This document shows, in pieces, positions 35,158-44,046 of a stretch of 64,000 nt of DNA. Position 1 is the stretch's first letter; each line of letters begins with the position of its first letter. This DNA comes from Lachnospiraceae bacterium. GTDB taxonomy: Bacteria > Bacillota > Clostridia > Lachnospirales > Lachnospiraceae. The notes beneath the pieces are model-generated. The model searched no databases, was not told the DNA's origin, and was given only the letters and a program-made list of their open reading frames with translations. A program made the translations under genes and the position numbers. The stretch lies in the NCBI GenBank assembly GCA_014804755.1, contig JAAUZE010000028.1, positions 26,336 to 90,335 of the forward strand, written 5' to 3'.

Positions 35158-36483
35158 TCAAAAAGAGTCATCCTGTTTTTCTTTTAAAAAACGATTTAGA
35201 TTTCCGATATTGTAAAGCGGAAAATTTATGAGCCAATCTTGTTCCTTAAATCCGGCCATTGATGCCCTGACAGCAGTCTTTACTCCATATTTCTGCACAA
35301 ATACTCTTAGACTTTTTGCTTGCAGATTTTCTTCCGCTTTTACTTCCAATGGCATAATGCAATCGTCCATTTGAATTAAAAAATCCAACTCAGATGTCGC
35401 ATTTTCGGCTGACCAATAAAATATGTCATTTTCCGGATGAACAATTAGCTGCTGCAAAACATATTGTTCCGTCAGCGCACCTTTAAATTCTTCAAAAAGC
35501 CTGCTGCCTTCCAATATGATTTTTGCATTCAAACGGGTCATCGCCCCTAATAAACCGATATCAACAATAAACAACTTAAATGCCGCAAGATCCTGATATG
35601 CCATAAGCGGAAAATCCGGCTTTTTCACTCGGTTTACTCTATATACTAATCCAATATCCATTAACCAGGTGATCGCCACTTCATATTCTCTTGCCCTGGC
35701 CCCTTCACGAATTAATCCATATATGAACTTCTTGTTTTCTTTTGCCAATTGCGTTGGAATAGAGTTCCATAACATTCTGATCCGTGTTACAATCTCTTTC
35801 GGAGCATGCTTAGACAAATCGTTTTCATATGCATATAACAACCCGTTTTGAATATCTCTTACCTTTTTCAAATCTCTGTTTGTGACAAACTCCAATACAA
35901 CTTCCGGCATTCCGCCAATATAATAATAATATTTCAAATAATCCGTATACTTCGTTTTCAGTGCCTGCATCATATCCAAATCATTTCTGTCCAGTATCTC
36001 TAATAGCTTCTCTTCCCCACACGCCAGCAGAAATTCCCGAAATGTCAATGGATATAAATCACAAAAATCAACTTTTCCCACAGGAAAGGAAGTTCCTTCA
36101 TGTAACGCGATCCCCAAAAGAGAACCCGCCGCTATAATATGATACTGTGGCGCCAATTCCTGAAAATACTTCAAAGATTTTAGCGCTCTTGGTACTTCCT
36201 GTACTTCATCAAAAATAATCAATGTATTTTCAGCGTCGATCTGGAATCCCACTTCTATTTCCAGCATTTCAATAATCCGATTCACGTCAAATGCTTCCCG
36301 AAATACTTCTTTCATTCGCTCGTTTTCATCCATGCTGATATAGGCACATTTCTGAAAATATAACTTACCGAATTCTCTCATGAGCCAGGTTTTTCCCACC
36401 TGCCGCGCCCCACGAATTACTAACGGCTTTCTGTCAGATGCAAATTTCCATGATTCTAACTGCTTCATTGCTTCTCTATACAT
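35158..36483 (-). CDS. AAA ATPase with C-terminal DUF4143 (nuclease-like) domain
   Basis: A 441-residue ATPase of the widespread AAA/DUF4143 group. Walker A is GARQVGKT (about residues 25-32) and Walker B is LIIFDEVQ, with a sensor region IIAAGSLLG. The C-terminal DUF4143 part contains TSELDFLIQMDD followed by MPLEVKAEE, the PD-(D/E)XK-like core. Members are often mobile or sporadically distributed and have no firmly known role. The start at 36483 follows GAAGGTGAC. The gene interrupts the spmA-spmB pair and has four direct repeats in its upstream region. Confidence 0.9.
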   Translation of the reverse strand: MYREAMKQLESWKFASDRKPLVIRGARQVGKTWLMREFGKLYFQKCAYISMDENERMKEVFREAFDVNRIIEMLEIEVGFQIDAENTLIIFDEVQEVPRALKSLKYFQELAPQYHIIAAGSLLGIALHEGTSFPVGKVDFCDLYPLTFREFLLACGEEKLLEILDRNDLDMMQALKTKYTDYLKYYYYIGGMPEVVLEFVTNRDLKKVRDIQNGLLYAYENDLSKHAPKEIVTRIRMLWNSIPTQLAKENKKFIYGLIREGARAREYEVAITWLMDIGLVYRVNRVKKPDFPLMAYQDLAAFKLFIVDIGLLGAMTRLNAKIILEGSRLFEEFKGALTEQYVLQQLIVHPENDIFYWSAENATSELDFLIQMDDCIMPLEVKAEENLQAKSLRVFVQKYGVKTAVRASMAGFKEQDWLINFPLYNIGNLNRFLKEKQDDSF

Positions 36484-36558
36484 ATTTGTCACCTTCTTGC
36501 ACATTCTTCTTTTGGAATTTATTATACCCAATTGTAGGCCTTTCTACAACCCACCATC

Positions 36559-36674
36559 ACATTTTCCGAAGGACTTTTTGATCATATCTCCATTTTTCCA
36601 AATGACTTTTCCTCTTATTCTCACATTTTCCAAACAACTTTTAATATATTTTTACATTTTTCCGAACCACTTTT
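36559..36674. repeat. Four direct repeats upstream of the DUF4143 ATPase gene
   Basis: Copies start at 36559, 36590, 36623 and 36654 (spacing 31, 33 and 31). The plus-strand consensus is ACATTTTTCCRAANNACTTT followed by T. Spacing near three helical turns would place all copies on one DNA face. The gaps between copies are AT-rich and unrelated. They lie between spmA and the ATPase gene. Confidence 0.8.
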
Positions 36675-36735
36675 GTAATATCTTTTTTGCAAATCAGTTT
36701 CCCCATATCTGACACTATTCCGCAAGAACTCCCCC

Positions 36736-37368
36736 TCACAGCATCCCCTTCTTCCGCTCCCGTCCCGCGCGGATCGCCGCATAGAGCAGTCCCGCCACGG
36801 TGGACGCCGATGTTGCGATGATCGCTGGCGCGATAATACTTGCCGGATTCACACTCCCGTACTGGCTCCTGTACGCGATCATATTTACCGGAATCAATTG
36901 CAGCGAAGAGATATTCAAAACAAGAAAGGTGCACATTTCACGTGAAGCGCAGCGCGCATGCTCCTCCCACTGCGCAGGATATTTACGCTTACAATTTTCC
37001 ACATGCAGCTCCCGAAGCGCTTCCATCGCCTTTAACCCCGCAGGCGTGCAAGCCCAGCCGAGTCCCAGCAGATTCGCGACAATATTGGTCGAAATATGCT
37101 CTCTCGCAGGATGATCCTTCGGAATATCCGGAAACAGCCAGGTCAAAAACGGATTCAGTTTCCGATTCAACGATGCAATGATGCCTGCATCCCGTGCAAT
37201 CTCCATGAGCCCCACCCATAAAGACATCACCCCGATCATCGTGATGCAGAGCGAGACCGCCTCCTTTGCCGAATCCAGTGCAGCGTCCGTCACCGCCTCC
37301 ATATTTCCCGTCACCGCGCCGTATACAACGCCGATGATGATCATAAGCCCCCATATTTTATTTAGCAT
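36736..37368 (-). CDS. spmA: Spore maturation protein A (nucleoside-recognition family)
   Basis: A 210-residue membrane protein with four to five hydrophobic helices. It matches SpmA: MLNKIWGLMIIIGVVYG, a helix with ITMIGVMSLWVGLMEIA, LLGLGWACTPAGLKAM and a final helix. It partners SpmB. The start at 37368 is chosen from family alignment; the best ribosome binding site (GGAGGAG) lies rather far (about 16 bases) upstream, so the start is uncertain. It is divergent from the ABC exporter pair. Confidence 0.85.
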   Translation of the reverse strand: MLNKIWGLMIIIGVVYGAVTGNMEAVTDAALDSAKEAVSLCITMIGVMSLWVGLMEIARDAGIIASLNRKLNPFLTWLFPDIPKDHPAREHISTNIVANLLGLGWACTPAGLKAMEALRELHVENCKRKYPAQWEEHARCASREMCTFLVLNISSLQLIPVNMIAYRSQYGSVNPASIIAPAIIATSASTVAGLLYAAIRAGRERKKGML

Positions 37369-37671
37369 AAATGTTTGCGGAATCTCCTCCGCGCCCTTTC
37401 CCTGCGCATGCGCTGTTCTTCCATACACTTTACGCGCAACCCGATGAAGGTATTCCTTTCACGTATTTCTGTCATGACGGCGTCAAAAACGTGTCCGCTT
37501 CGGATCGCATATCTTAAAAACTTGGTAACTGTATCGATTTGTACGATTTTTTTCCTCGTTTATACTTTTTTTTGCAACCGCATTGTGCTATACTGTCAAA
37601 ACGCTTGAATATATAAGGGAAAAGTTTCTTTATAAGACAATCATTCCCTGACGAAAGAAGGGACAGAGCTG

Positions 37672-39447
37672 ATGCGCTTTCCGAAGACAAAATTACAATG
37701 GCTGTGGGAAAATATGAAGGGCTATCATGCCATTTACATACTCGGTATCTTTGGCACGATTCTATATAATTTTATGCAGCTGACCGTGCCGTATGTTTCG
37801 CAGGAGATCGTAGATCGTTTTCTGACCGGTGCAGGTGCCGCCGATAATCTGAAAAACCACCGCGACCTTCTGTTCTGGCTGCTTGCGGCAATGGTAATCC
37901 TGACGCTGATCCGCACGAGCATTGTCTATACCGTCTGCATGGCGTACGAGCATTGTTCCCAGTCCGCCCTGTTCCGCATCCGCAATTACTTATTTAATAA
38001 GATTGAACGGCAGGATATGAAGTTTTATGCAACCTACCGCACCGGAGATCTGATGACGAGACTGACGGGCGATCTCGACGCTGTGCGCCACATGATCGCA
38101 TGGGTCATCCGCTCCATCATTGAGGCGGTCTCGCTTGTCGGCGCCACAACGATTTACTTTTTTATCATGGACTGGCGCCTTGCCCTGTGCCTGATCGCAA
38201 TCGCGCCCTTTATTTTCCTGATCGTTGTACTATTTAAAAATAAAGTTGCCCCGCGCCACCGCGCCCTGCGTGAAAAACTCTCCCACTTAAATACGAACGC
38301 ACAGGAGAATATTTCCGGAAACCGTGTGGTAAAGGCATTTGCCCGCGAAGACTATGAGATTGAAAAATTCGATGCCTGCAATTCCGATTACGCGGCGACC
38401 AATAAGAAAACCGCACTGACATGGCTGTCGTTTTTTCCTTATGTCGAGACGTTCGCCAACCTGCTGCCCGTCGTGCTTCTGCTTGTCGGCGGCCTGTTCC
38501 TCATTAACGACCAGCTGACAATGGGGGAATATGTCGCTTTTTCCGGTCTCACATGGGCAATTTCCAACCCTATGCGGCAGCTCGGCAATATTATGAACGA
38601 GTTTCAGCGCTTTTCCGCCGCCTCCCGTAAGGTCATGGAAATCTATTATTCCGAGCCTTCCATCGTGGATGCGCCGGATGCGATCGATCATGAGGAACGT
38701 TTTAAAGGACGCATCGAATTTAAGCATGTGAGCTTTGCTTATGAGGATGAGGAGGCGCACGGTCCGATTCTGACTGATATTTCCTTTACCGCCGCCCCCG
38801 GCGAGACCATCGCCATCATGGGGGAGACCGGCTGCGGAAAAACTTCGCTCATCCAGCTGATCCCCCGCTTCTACGATCCGTATGAAGGACAGGTTTTGAT
38901 TGATGACATTGATGTCAGAAAGTTTAAGCTTCATCAACTGCGCAAAAACATCGGGCTCGCCACGCAGGATGTCCTGCTTTACTCGGATACGATCGACGGC
39001 AACATCGCCTACGGCGACAGTCATATTTCACAGGCGGAAGTCGCCCGGTTTGCCCACTACTCCGCGGCATCGGATTTTATCGCCAAGATGCCGGAGGGAT
39101 ATGACACGATTGTCGGTGAACGCGGCGTCGGCCTGTCGGGTGGACAAAAGCAGCGTATCTCGCTGGCACGGGCGCTTGCCATCAAGCCCGCCATTCTGAT
39201 TCTTGACGACACAACCTCCGCCGTCGATTTAGAGACGGAGCGGCAGATTCAGGACAGTTTGGAACATTTAGATTTTCCATGCACAAAGATCATCATTGCG
39301 CAGCGTATTTCTACAACCAAGAACGCCGACAAGATTCTCGTTCTTCAGGACGGCAGAATCTTGGAATCCGGCACACACCGCGAACTGATCGAGCAGGGCG
39401 GTTATTATGCACAGGTTGTAAAACTTCAGACCGGAGAGGAGGCGTAG
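37672..39447 (+). CDS. Heterodimeric ABC exporter, first half
   Basis: A 591-residue half-transporter with an N-terminal six-helix domain and a C-terminal ATPase. Walker A is GETGCGKTS, the signature is LSGGQKQR and Walker B is ILILDDTTS. The catalytic Glu normally following the Walker B Asp is Asp here, so this half carries the degenerate site seen in asymmetric exporters such as BmrC/BmrD. It is followed 2 bp later by its partner. Likely a drug or lipid exporter; substrate unknown. The gap to spmA (37369-37671) holds the divergent promoters and no gene. Confidence 0.93.
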   Translation: MRFPKTKLQWLWENMKGYHAIYILGIFGTILYNFMQLTVPYVSQEIVDRFLTGAGAADNLKNHRDLLFWLLAAMVILTLIRTSIVYTVCMAYEHCSQSALFRIRNYLFNKIERQDMKFYATYRTGDLMTRLTGDLDAVRHMIAWVIRSIIEAVSLVGATTIYFFIMDWRLALCLIAIAPFIFLIVVLFKNKVAPRHRALREKLSHLNTNAQENISGNRVVKAFAREDYEIEKFDACNSDYAATNKKTALTWLSFFPYVETFANLLPVVLLLVGGLFLINDQLTMGEYVAFSGLTWAISNPMRQLGNIMNEFQRFSAASRKVMEIYYSEPSIVDAPDAIDHEERFKGRIEFKHVSFAYEDEEAHGPILTDISFTAAPGETIAIMGETGCGKTSLIQLIPRFYDPYEGQVLIDDIDVRKFKLHQLRKNIGLATQDVLLYSDTIDGNIAYGDSHISQAEVARFAHYSAASDFIAKMPEGYDTIVGERGVGLSGGQKQRISLARALAIKPAILILDDTTSAVDLETERQIQDSLEHLDFPCTKIIIAQRISTTKNADKILVLQDGRILESGTHRELIEQGGYYAQVVKLQTGEEA

Positions 39448-39449
39448 AC

Positions 39450-41234
39450 ATGGCAGAACGAAGAAATACCTATAAAGAAGACGAGGTGCTGGAAACGCCC
39501 TTTGACTTTCATCATCTGCTCCGCGCTTTGGTCTATGTAAAACGTTATTTGAAAAAAATGATATTCGCCCTGATCTTAAGTGCGCTCGGCGGCATTGCGG
39601 CATTGTTTTCGCCCATGATCATCCAGCACGCGCTGGACGTCGCCATTCCCGCCAAAGACAAAATGCTGCTCTATGAGCTGGTCCTTCTGCTCATCGCAGC
39701 ATATGCCGTCAGCGTCCTCTTTACCACGATCCGCTCCCGCATCATGGTCGGGGTCAGTCAGGATATTATTTATGATATTCGAAAGGATATTTTTGCCCAC
39801 CTGCAAAAACTGCCCTTTCAATACTACGATGACAGACCGCACGGCAAAATCCTGATCCGTGTCGTCAACTATGTCAATTCCGTTTCCGACATGCTTTCAA
39901 ACGGCCTGATCAACGTTGTGTTGGAGATCATGAATCTGATCTTTATTGTGATCTTCATGTTCTGCGTGGACGTAAAGCTTTCGCTCGTCGTGCTTGCGGG
40001 CGTACCGGTCTTAGCGGTATTCTTGGGCTATATTAAAAAGAGACAGCGCCGGGCATGGCAGGCTGTTTCCAATAAAAATTCGAACTTAAACGCCTACCTG
40101 CAGGAAAATATCGTCGGCGCAAAAATCACACAGATTTTTGCACGCGAAGATGAAAACGCCGAAATCTTCTCCGAATTATCCGGCCGCTGCAGGGCAAGCT
40201 GGATGGAGGCCGTCAAGTACAGTAACCTTGTATGGCCCGGCATTGACAATATTTCCGTCTGGGTGCGCGCCGCCGTCTTTATTTTCGGACTGATCATTTT
40301 CGGAGCCGGCTATACCTCTGTCGGCGTCATTGTGGCGATCACCTCCTATGCGTCCCGCTTTTGGCAGCCGATCATGAACCTCGGCAATATTTTTAATAAC
40401 TTTATCAATAACATTGCTTATCTGGAGCGTATTTTTGAGACACTTGACGAGCCCGCAATCGTAGACGACGCCGAGGACGCCATTCCCATGAAACCGATCG
40501 TCGGAGAAGTCACCTTCGATCACGTGACCTTCGGCTATGAAACAGACAAAATGGTTCTGCATGACGTATCCTTTACGGTCAAACCCGGCGAGAGTGTTGC
40601 GCTTGTCGGACCGACCGGCGCCGGAAAGAGTACGATCGTCAACCTGCTCTCGCGCTTTTATAACATTAACGAGGGCCGCGTGCTCATAGACGGCGAGGAT
40701 ATTTCCAAGGTCACGCTTCACTCGCTGCGCTCCCAGATGGGCATCATGCTTCAAGACAGTTTTATTTTCAGCGGCACGATCGAGGACAATATCCGCTATG
40801 GAAAACTGGATGCAACCTTGGAGGAAATTGAACGAGCAAGCAAAACCGTCTGCGCGGATTCGTTTATCCGCCGCATGCACGACGGCTATCAGACCGAGGT
40901 CAAGGAGCGCGGCTCCCTGCTCTCACAGGGGCAGAAACAGCTGATTTCCTTTGCCCGCACCCTGCTTGCGGACCCTGCGATCTTAGTGCTTGATGAGGCG
41001 ACCTCCAGCATTGATGTGCAGACAGAGCGTGCTCTTCAGCAAGGCCTAAACGCCATGCTGAAAGGGCGTACTTCTTTTATCATCGCACATCGCCTCTCGA
41101 CAATCAAAAACTGCGACAAAATCATGTATATCGATCAGGGCGGCATCATGGAATGCGGCACGCACGACGAACTGATCGCCAAAAAAGGATACTACTATAA
41201 ACTCTATACGGCGCAGATGAAAGATATTGCGTAA
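39450..41234 (+). CDS. Heterodimeric ABC exporter, second half
   Basis: A 594-residue half-transporter. Walker A is GPTGAGKST, Walker B is ILVLDEATS with the normal catalytic Glu, and the signature is altered to LSQGQKQ. Paired with the first half this gives one full and one degenerate ATP site, the standard heterodimer arrangement. The start at 39450 lies 2 bp after the upstream stop, with GGAGAGGAGG; a longer in-frame version from 39279 overlaps the first half and is rejected. Confidence 0.93.
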   Translation: MAERRNTYKEDEVLETPFDFHHLLRALVYVKRYLKKMIFALILSALGGIAALFSPMIIQHALDVAIPAKDKMLLYELVLLLIAAYAVSVLFTTIRSRIMVGVSQDIIYDIRKDIFAHLQKLPFQYYDDRPHGKILIRVVNYVNSVSDMLSNGLINVVLEIMNLIFIVIFMFCVDVKLSLVVLAGVPVLAVFLGYIKKRQRRAWQAVSNKNSNLNAYLQENIVGAKITQIFAREDENAEIFSELSGRCRASWMEAVKYSNLVWPGIDNISVWVRAAVFIFGLIIFGAGYTSVGVIVAITSYASRFWQPIMNLGNIFNNFINNIAYLERIFETLDEPAIVDDAEDAIPMKPIVGEVTFDHVTFGYETDKMVLHDVSFTVKPGESVALVGPTGAGKSTIVNLLSRFYNINEGRVLIDGEDISKVTLHSLRSQMGIMLQDSFIFSGTIEDNIRYGKLDATLEEIERASKTVCADSFIRRMHDGYQTEVKERGSLLSQGQKQLISFARTLLADPAILVLDEATSSIDVQTERALQQGLNAMLKGRTSFIIAHRLSTIKNCDKIMYIDQGGIMECGTHDELIAKKGYYYKLYTAQMKDIA

Positions 41235-41247
41235 GATAGGAGCAAAA

Positions 41248-44046
41248 ATGAATCAGACGATCAACTTAAACGGCATGTGGGAACTTGGTTATTGTGAGCT
41301 TGGCTGCGGCACTCGCCCACCCTATACGATGCGTTGTCCCGTCCCCGGAGACGTGCGCATGGCGCTCATGGAAGCCGGCATCATCAACGAGCCGTTAGTG
41401 GATGAGAATACCCTTGACTGCCGCTTTTTGGAGACAAAAGAATTTTGGTACCGCCGGACATTTATGCTTTCTTCGGTATCCGCTTCGGCTCGAACAATTC
41501 TTACGTTTCACGGACTCGACTGCACTGCTGATGTATGGCTGAATCAGGTTTATCTTGGGCGTCATAACAACGCACTCGTAGAAGCGGAATTCGATGTGAG
41601 CGCACTCGTCATCGACGGGGAAAATACGCTCATCGTCCGCCTTGACAGCGGCGTTGCCGAGGCAAAAACGCATCCCCTTGACGATATGGGAAAAATGTGG
41701 AACGGCGATCAGCCTTATCGCGTTCTCATGCGCAAACCGCAATTCGTCTACGGCTGGGACTGGACGCCCTGGCTGGAAACCTGCGGCATTTGGCGCGACG
41801 TCACGCTGACGTTCTATGAACAGGCTGCCATGACGGATATTTATATACACCAGCCGGATAACTCCGTACCGGCTGCACACGAAACGATCTCCGTGCAGGC
41901 GGATATTACGCTCGACACCGTGCTTCCCGGCGACTATTCGGTATCTGCCACGATTTACGGAGACGCGCGTTTTGACAAAACTGACGTGATCGCAACGAAC
42001 TGCATCCACATCGGGCAAAACTCCGACGATCTTTCAAGCGGTTTCCACACCGTAACCTGCACCCTGCCGCTCACGATTCCCGACGCAAGGCTTTGGTGGT
42101 CGAACGGCCTCGGCGATCCTTATTTATACAACATCGAATTTACCCTGCATGCACCGGACGGTACCCCCGTCCAGACTGTAACACAGGAATACGGCGTCCG
42201 CAGCATCTCCCTGCGGGAAGAACGGCTTTCCGAAAACGAGAGCGGCTTTACCTTTGTATTAAACGGTGTTCCCGTTTTCTGCAAGGGCGCAAACCATGTT
42301 CCCGCGGACTGCCTGATCGGGCGTATCACGGACGAAAAAACCACAGCGCTTGTCCATCTCGCGGCGGACTCCCATATGAATATGCTGCGCGTATGGGGCG
42401 GCGGTTTTTATGAGAGCGAGGCTTTTATGCGTGCCTGCGATCGCAGAGGCATCATGGTATGGCACGATTTTATGTTTGCCTGCGGATACTATCCCGATCA
42501 CGATCCGGATTTTACCGCACGCGTGGAAGACGAAGCAATCCGCGCCGTAACACGCCTGCGCAGGCACAGCAGTCTGATCGGCTGGTCGGGCAATAATGAA
42601 ATTCAGGAAATGTATCTTGGCATGATGACCTATGATCCGCTTTCCCGCCCTTACGGCATGAAGCTGTTTCAGAATGTCCTTCCTGCCATTGTCAAAAAAT
42701 ACTGTCCGAATCTGGTCTATCGGGAAAGCAGTCCGTTTGGCGGTGACGAACCCGCCGGTTCTCTCTGCGGCGATCAGCATATTTGGCATTTTACACACCG
42801 CCCGCAGTTTGAGCACTATCTGGATCTCGTTCATTTTACCGATTTCCCGATCAAATTCCTAAGCGAATTCGGCATTATCGGCGCCATGAGCTTAGAATCC
42901 ACAAAGCGCGCTCTGCCTTCGCTGTGGAAGACGGCAGGCAGACCTGACCGAAAAACTTTTGACTTGAACTGCCAGCCATCCTGCCCTGACGCTCCTACGT
43001 CTGACCCGGACCGTGAATCCGCCGCATGGCTTCATCATTGTAACACCAGCTCCGACCACCGCATTTTGGAGCTTGTCATGAGCGCGTATTTTCCTCATAC
43101 AAAAGAAATGGGGCTGCAGGAATATATTTTGAAAAGTCAGGCTTTACAGGCGGAGCTTACCAAATACCTCTATGAAGAATTTCGACGCAGAAAATTTGTC
43201 TGCTCCGGTCTTTTGTTTTGGACGCTTTCCGACTCCTGGGGTATCCACAACTGGTCTTTGATCGACTATTACCTTGACAGAAAGCCGATTTATTATGCGT
43301 TAAAGCGGGCGATGAGTCCGATTGCTGTCTCAATCAAAGGCTACTGTCCCCAAAGCTTTGAAGGCATGCGGGACTATCGGGATTACTATGCCGGAAATCC
43401 CGACGCATTGGAAATCTGGCTGAGCAACGACACTCTGCAAAGAGAAGATATCCGCATCCGCTATACCATCTGCCTGTTTGACGGCACCATGCTTACCTCC
43501 GGCGAACAGCAGACCACGCTCCCTGCGAATATCAGTACTTCCGCACTCACGGTTCCGATCCGTGGACTGATCACGGCGCCGGAACAGACGGTCATGCATG
43601 CGGAGATCTACCGCGGCGATACGCTGCTCTCCGACGCGGATTACCTGTTTGCGCCCTACAAGGACCTTGCGGTATCGCCGGCGAATATTCACTATCATAT
43701 CGAAGAAATTGCGGACAGTAACGCTCTGCGCCTTACTTTGCGCGCCGACCGCTTTGTGTGGATGCTGCATATCGGCGGCACGGACCGCATCACCGTATCG
43801 GATAATGATCTTCACATGCTGCCCGGACAGGAGTATGTGGTCACCGTCCTGCCGGCCGCAAATCCGTGCAGTACCATCGGCGGTTCCGCAGATCCCTGCT
43901 GCAGCGACGAACTTTCCACAGATCTGCACCGTGCAAATTCAAGCCGTGTAGATTCACACAGTTCCGGGATGCTTTCCGCCGTCTCCTTTATCCCGCTGCT
44001 TCACAGCGCGGGTGCGGAACCTGTCAGCCTGCGGGAAACGCCTTGA
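41248..44046 (+). CDS. GH2 beta-mannosidase-like glycosidase
   Basis: A 932-residue enzyme with no signal peptide. An N-terminal sugar-binding domain (about 1-190) is followed by an Ig-like domain and the GH2 barrel. The acid/base Glu is in GWSGNNEIQEMY and the nucleophile in FLSEFGIIGAMS. WGWD-like blocks (MRKPQFVYGWDWTPWLETCG) are typical of GH2 beta-mannosidases. It would remove beta-mannosyl units from imported oligosaccharides. It starts 13 bp after the ABC exporter pair and is probably co-transcribed with it, an unusual pairing. Its last 23 bp overlap the convergent mgtE gene. Confidence 0.88.
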   Translation: MNQTINLNGMWELGYCELGCGTRPPYTMRCPVPGDVRMALMEAGIINEPLVDENTLDCRFLETKEFWYRRTFMLSSVSASARTILTFHGLDCTADVWLNQVYLGRHNNALVEAEFDVSALVIDGENTLIVRLDSGVAEAKTHPLDDMGKMWNGDQPYRVLMRKPQFVYGWDWTPWLETCGIWRDVTLTFYEQAAMTDIYIHQPDNSVPAAHETISVQADITLDTVLPGDYSVSATIYGDARFDKTDVIATNCIHIGQNSDDLSSGFHTVTCTLPLTIPDARLWWSNGLGDPYLYNIEFTLHAPDGTPVQTVTQEYGVRSISLREERLSENESGFTFVLNGVPVFCKGANHVPADCLIGRITDEKTTALVHLAADSHMNMLRVWGGGFYESEAFMRACDRRGIMVWHDFMFACGYYPDHDPDFTARVEDEAIRAVTRLRRHSSLIGWSGNNEIQEMYLGMMTYDPLSRPYGMKLFQNVLPAIVKKYCPNLVYRESSPFGGDEPAGSLCGDQHIWHFTHRPQFEHYLDLVHFTDFPIKFLSEFGIIGAMSLESTKRALPSLWKTAGRPDRKTFDLNCQPSCPDAPTSDPDRESAAWLHHCNTSSDHRILELVMSAYFPHTKEMGLQEYILKSQALQAELTKYLYEEFRRRKFVCSGLLFWTLSDSWGIHNWSLIDYYLDRKPIYYALKRAMSPIAVSIKGYCPQSFEGMRDYRDYYAGNPDALEIWLSNDTLQREDIRIRYTICLFDGTMLTSGEQQTTLPANISTSALTVPIRGLITAPEQTVMHAEIYRGDTLLSDADYLFAPYKDLAVSPANIHYHIEEIADSNALRLTLRADRFVWMLHIGGTDRITVSDNDLHMLPGQEYVVTVLPAANPCSTIGGSADPCCSDELSTDLHRANSSRVDSHSSGMLSAVSFIPLLHSAGAEPVSLRETP

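Noticed and set aside
36559..36674. CRISPR array
   Set aside because: Only four copies that differ from each other, about 20-bp repeats with 10-13-bp gaps, and no cas genes nearby.
39279..39449. Longer N-terminus for the second ABC half-transporter
   Set aside because: It would overlap the first half-transporter by over 160 bp; a clear site precedes the ATG at 39450.
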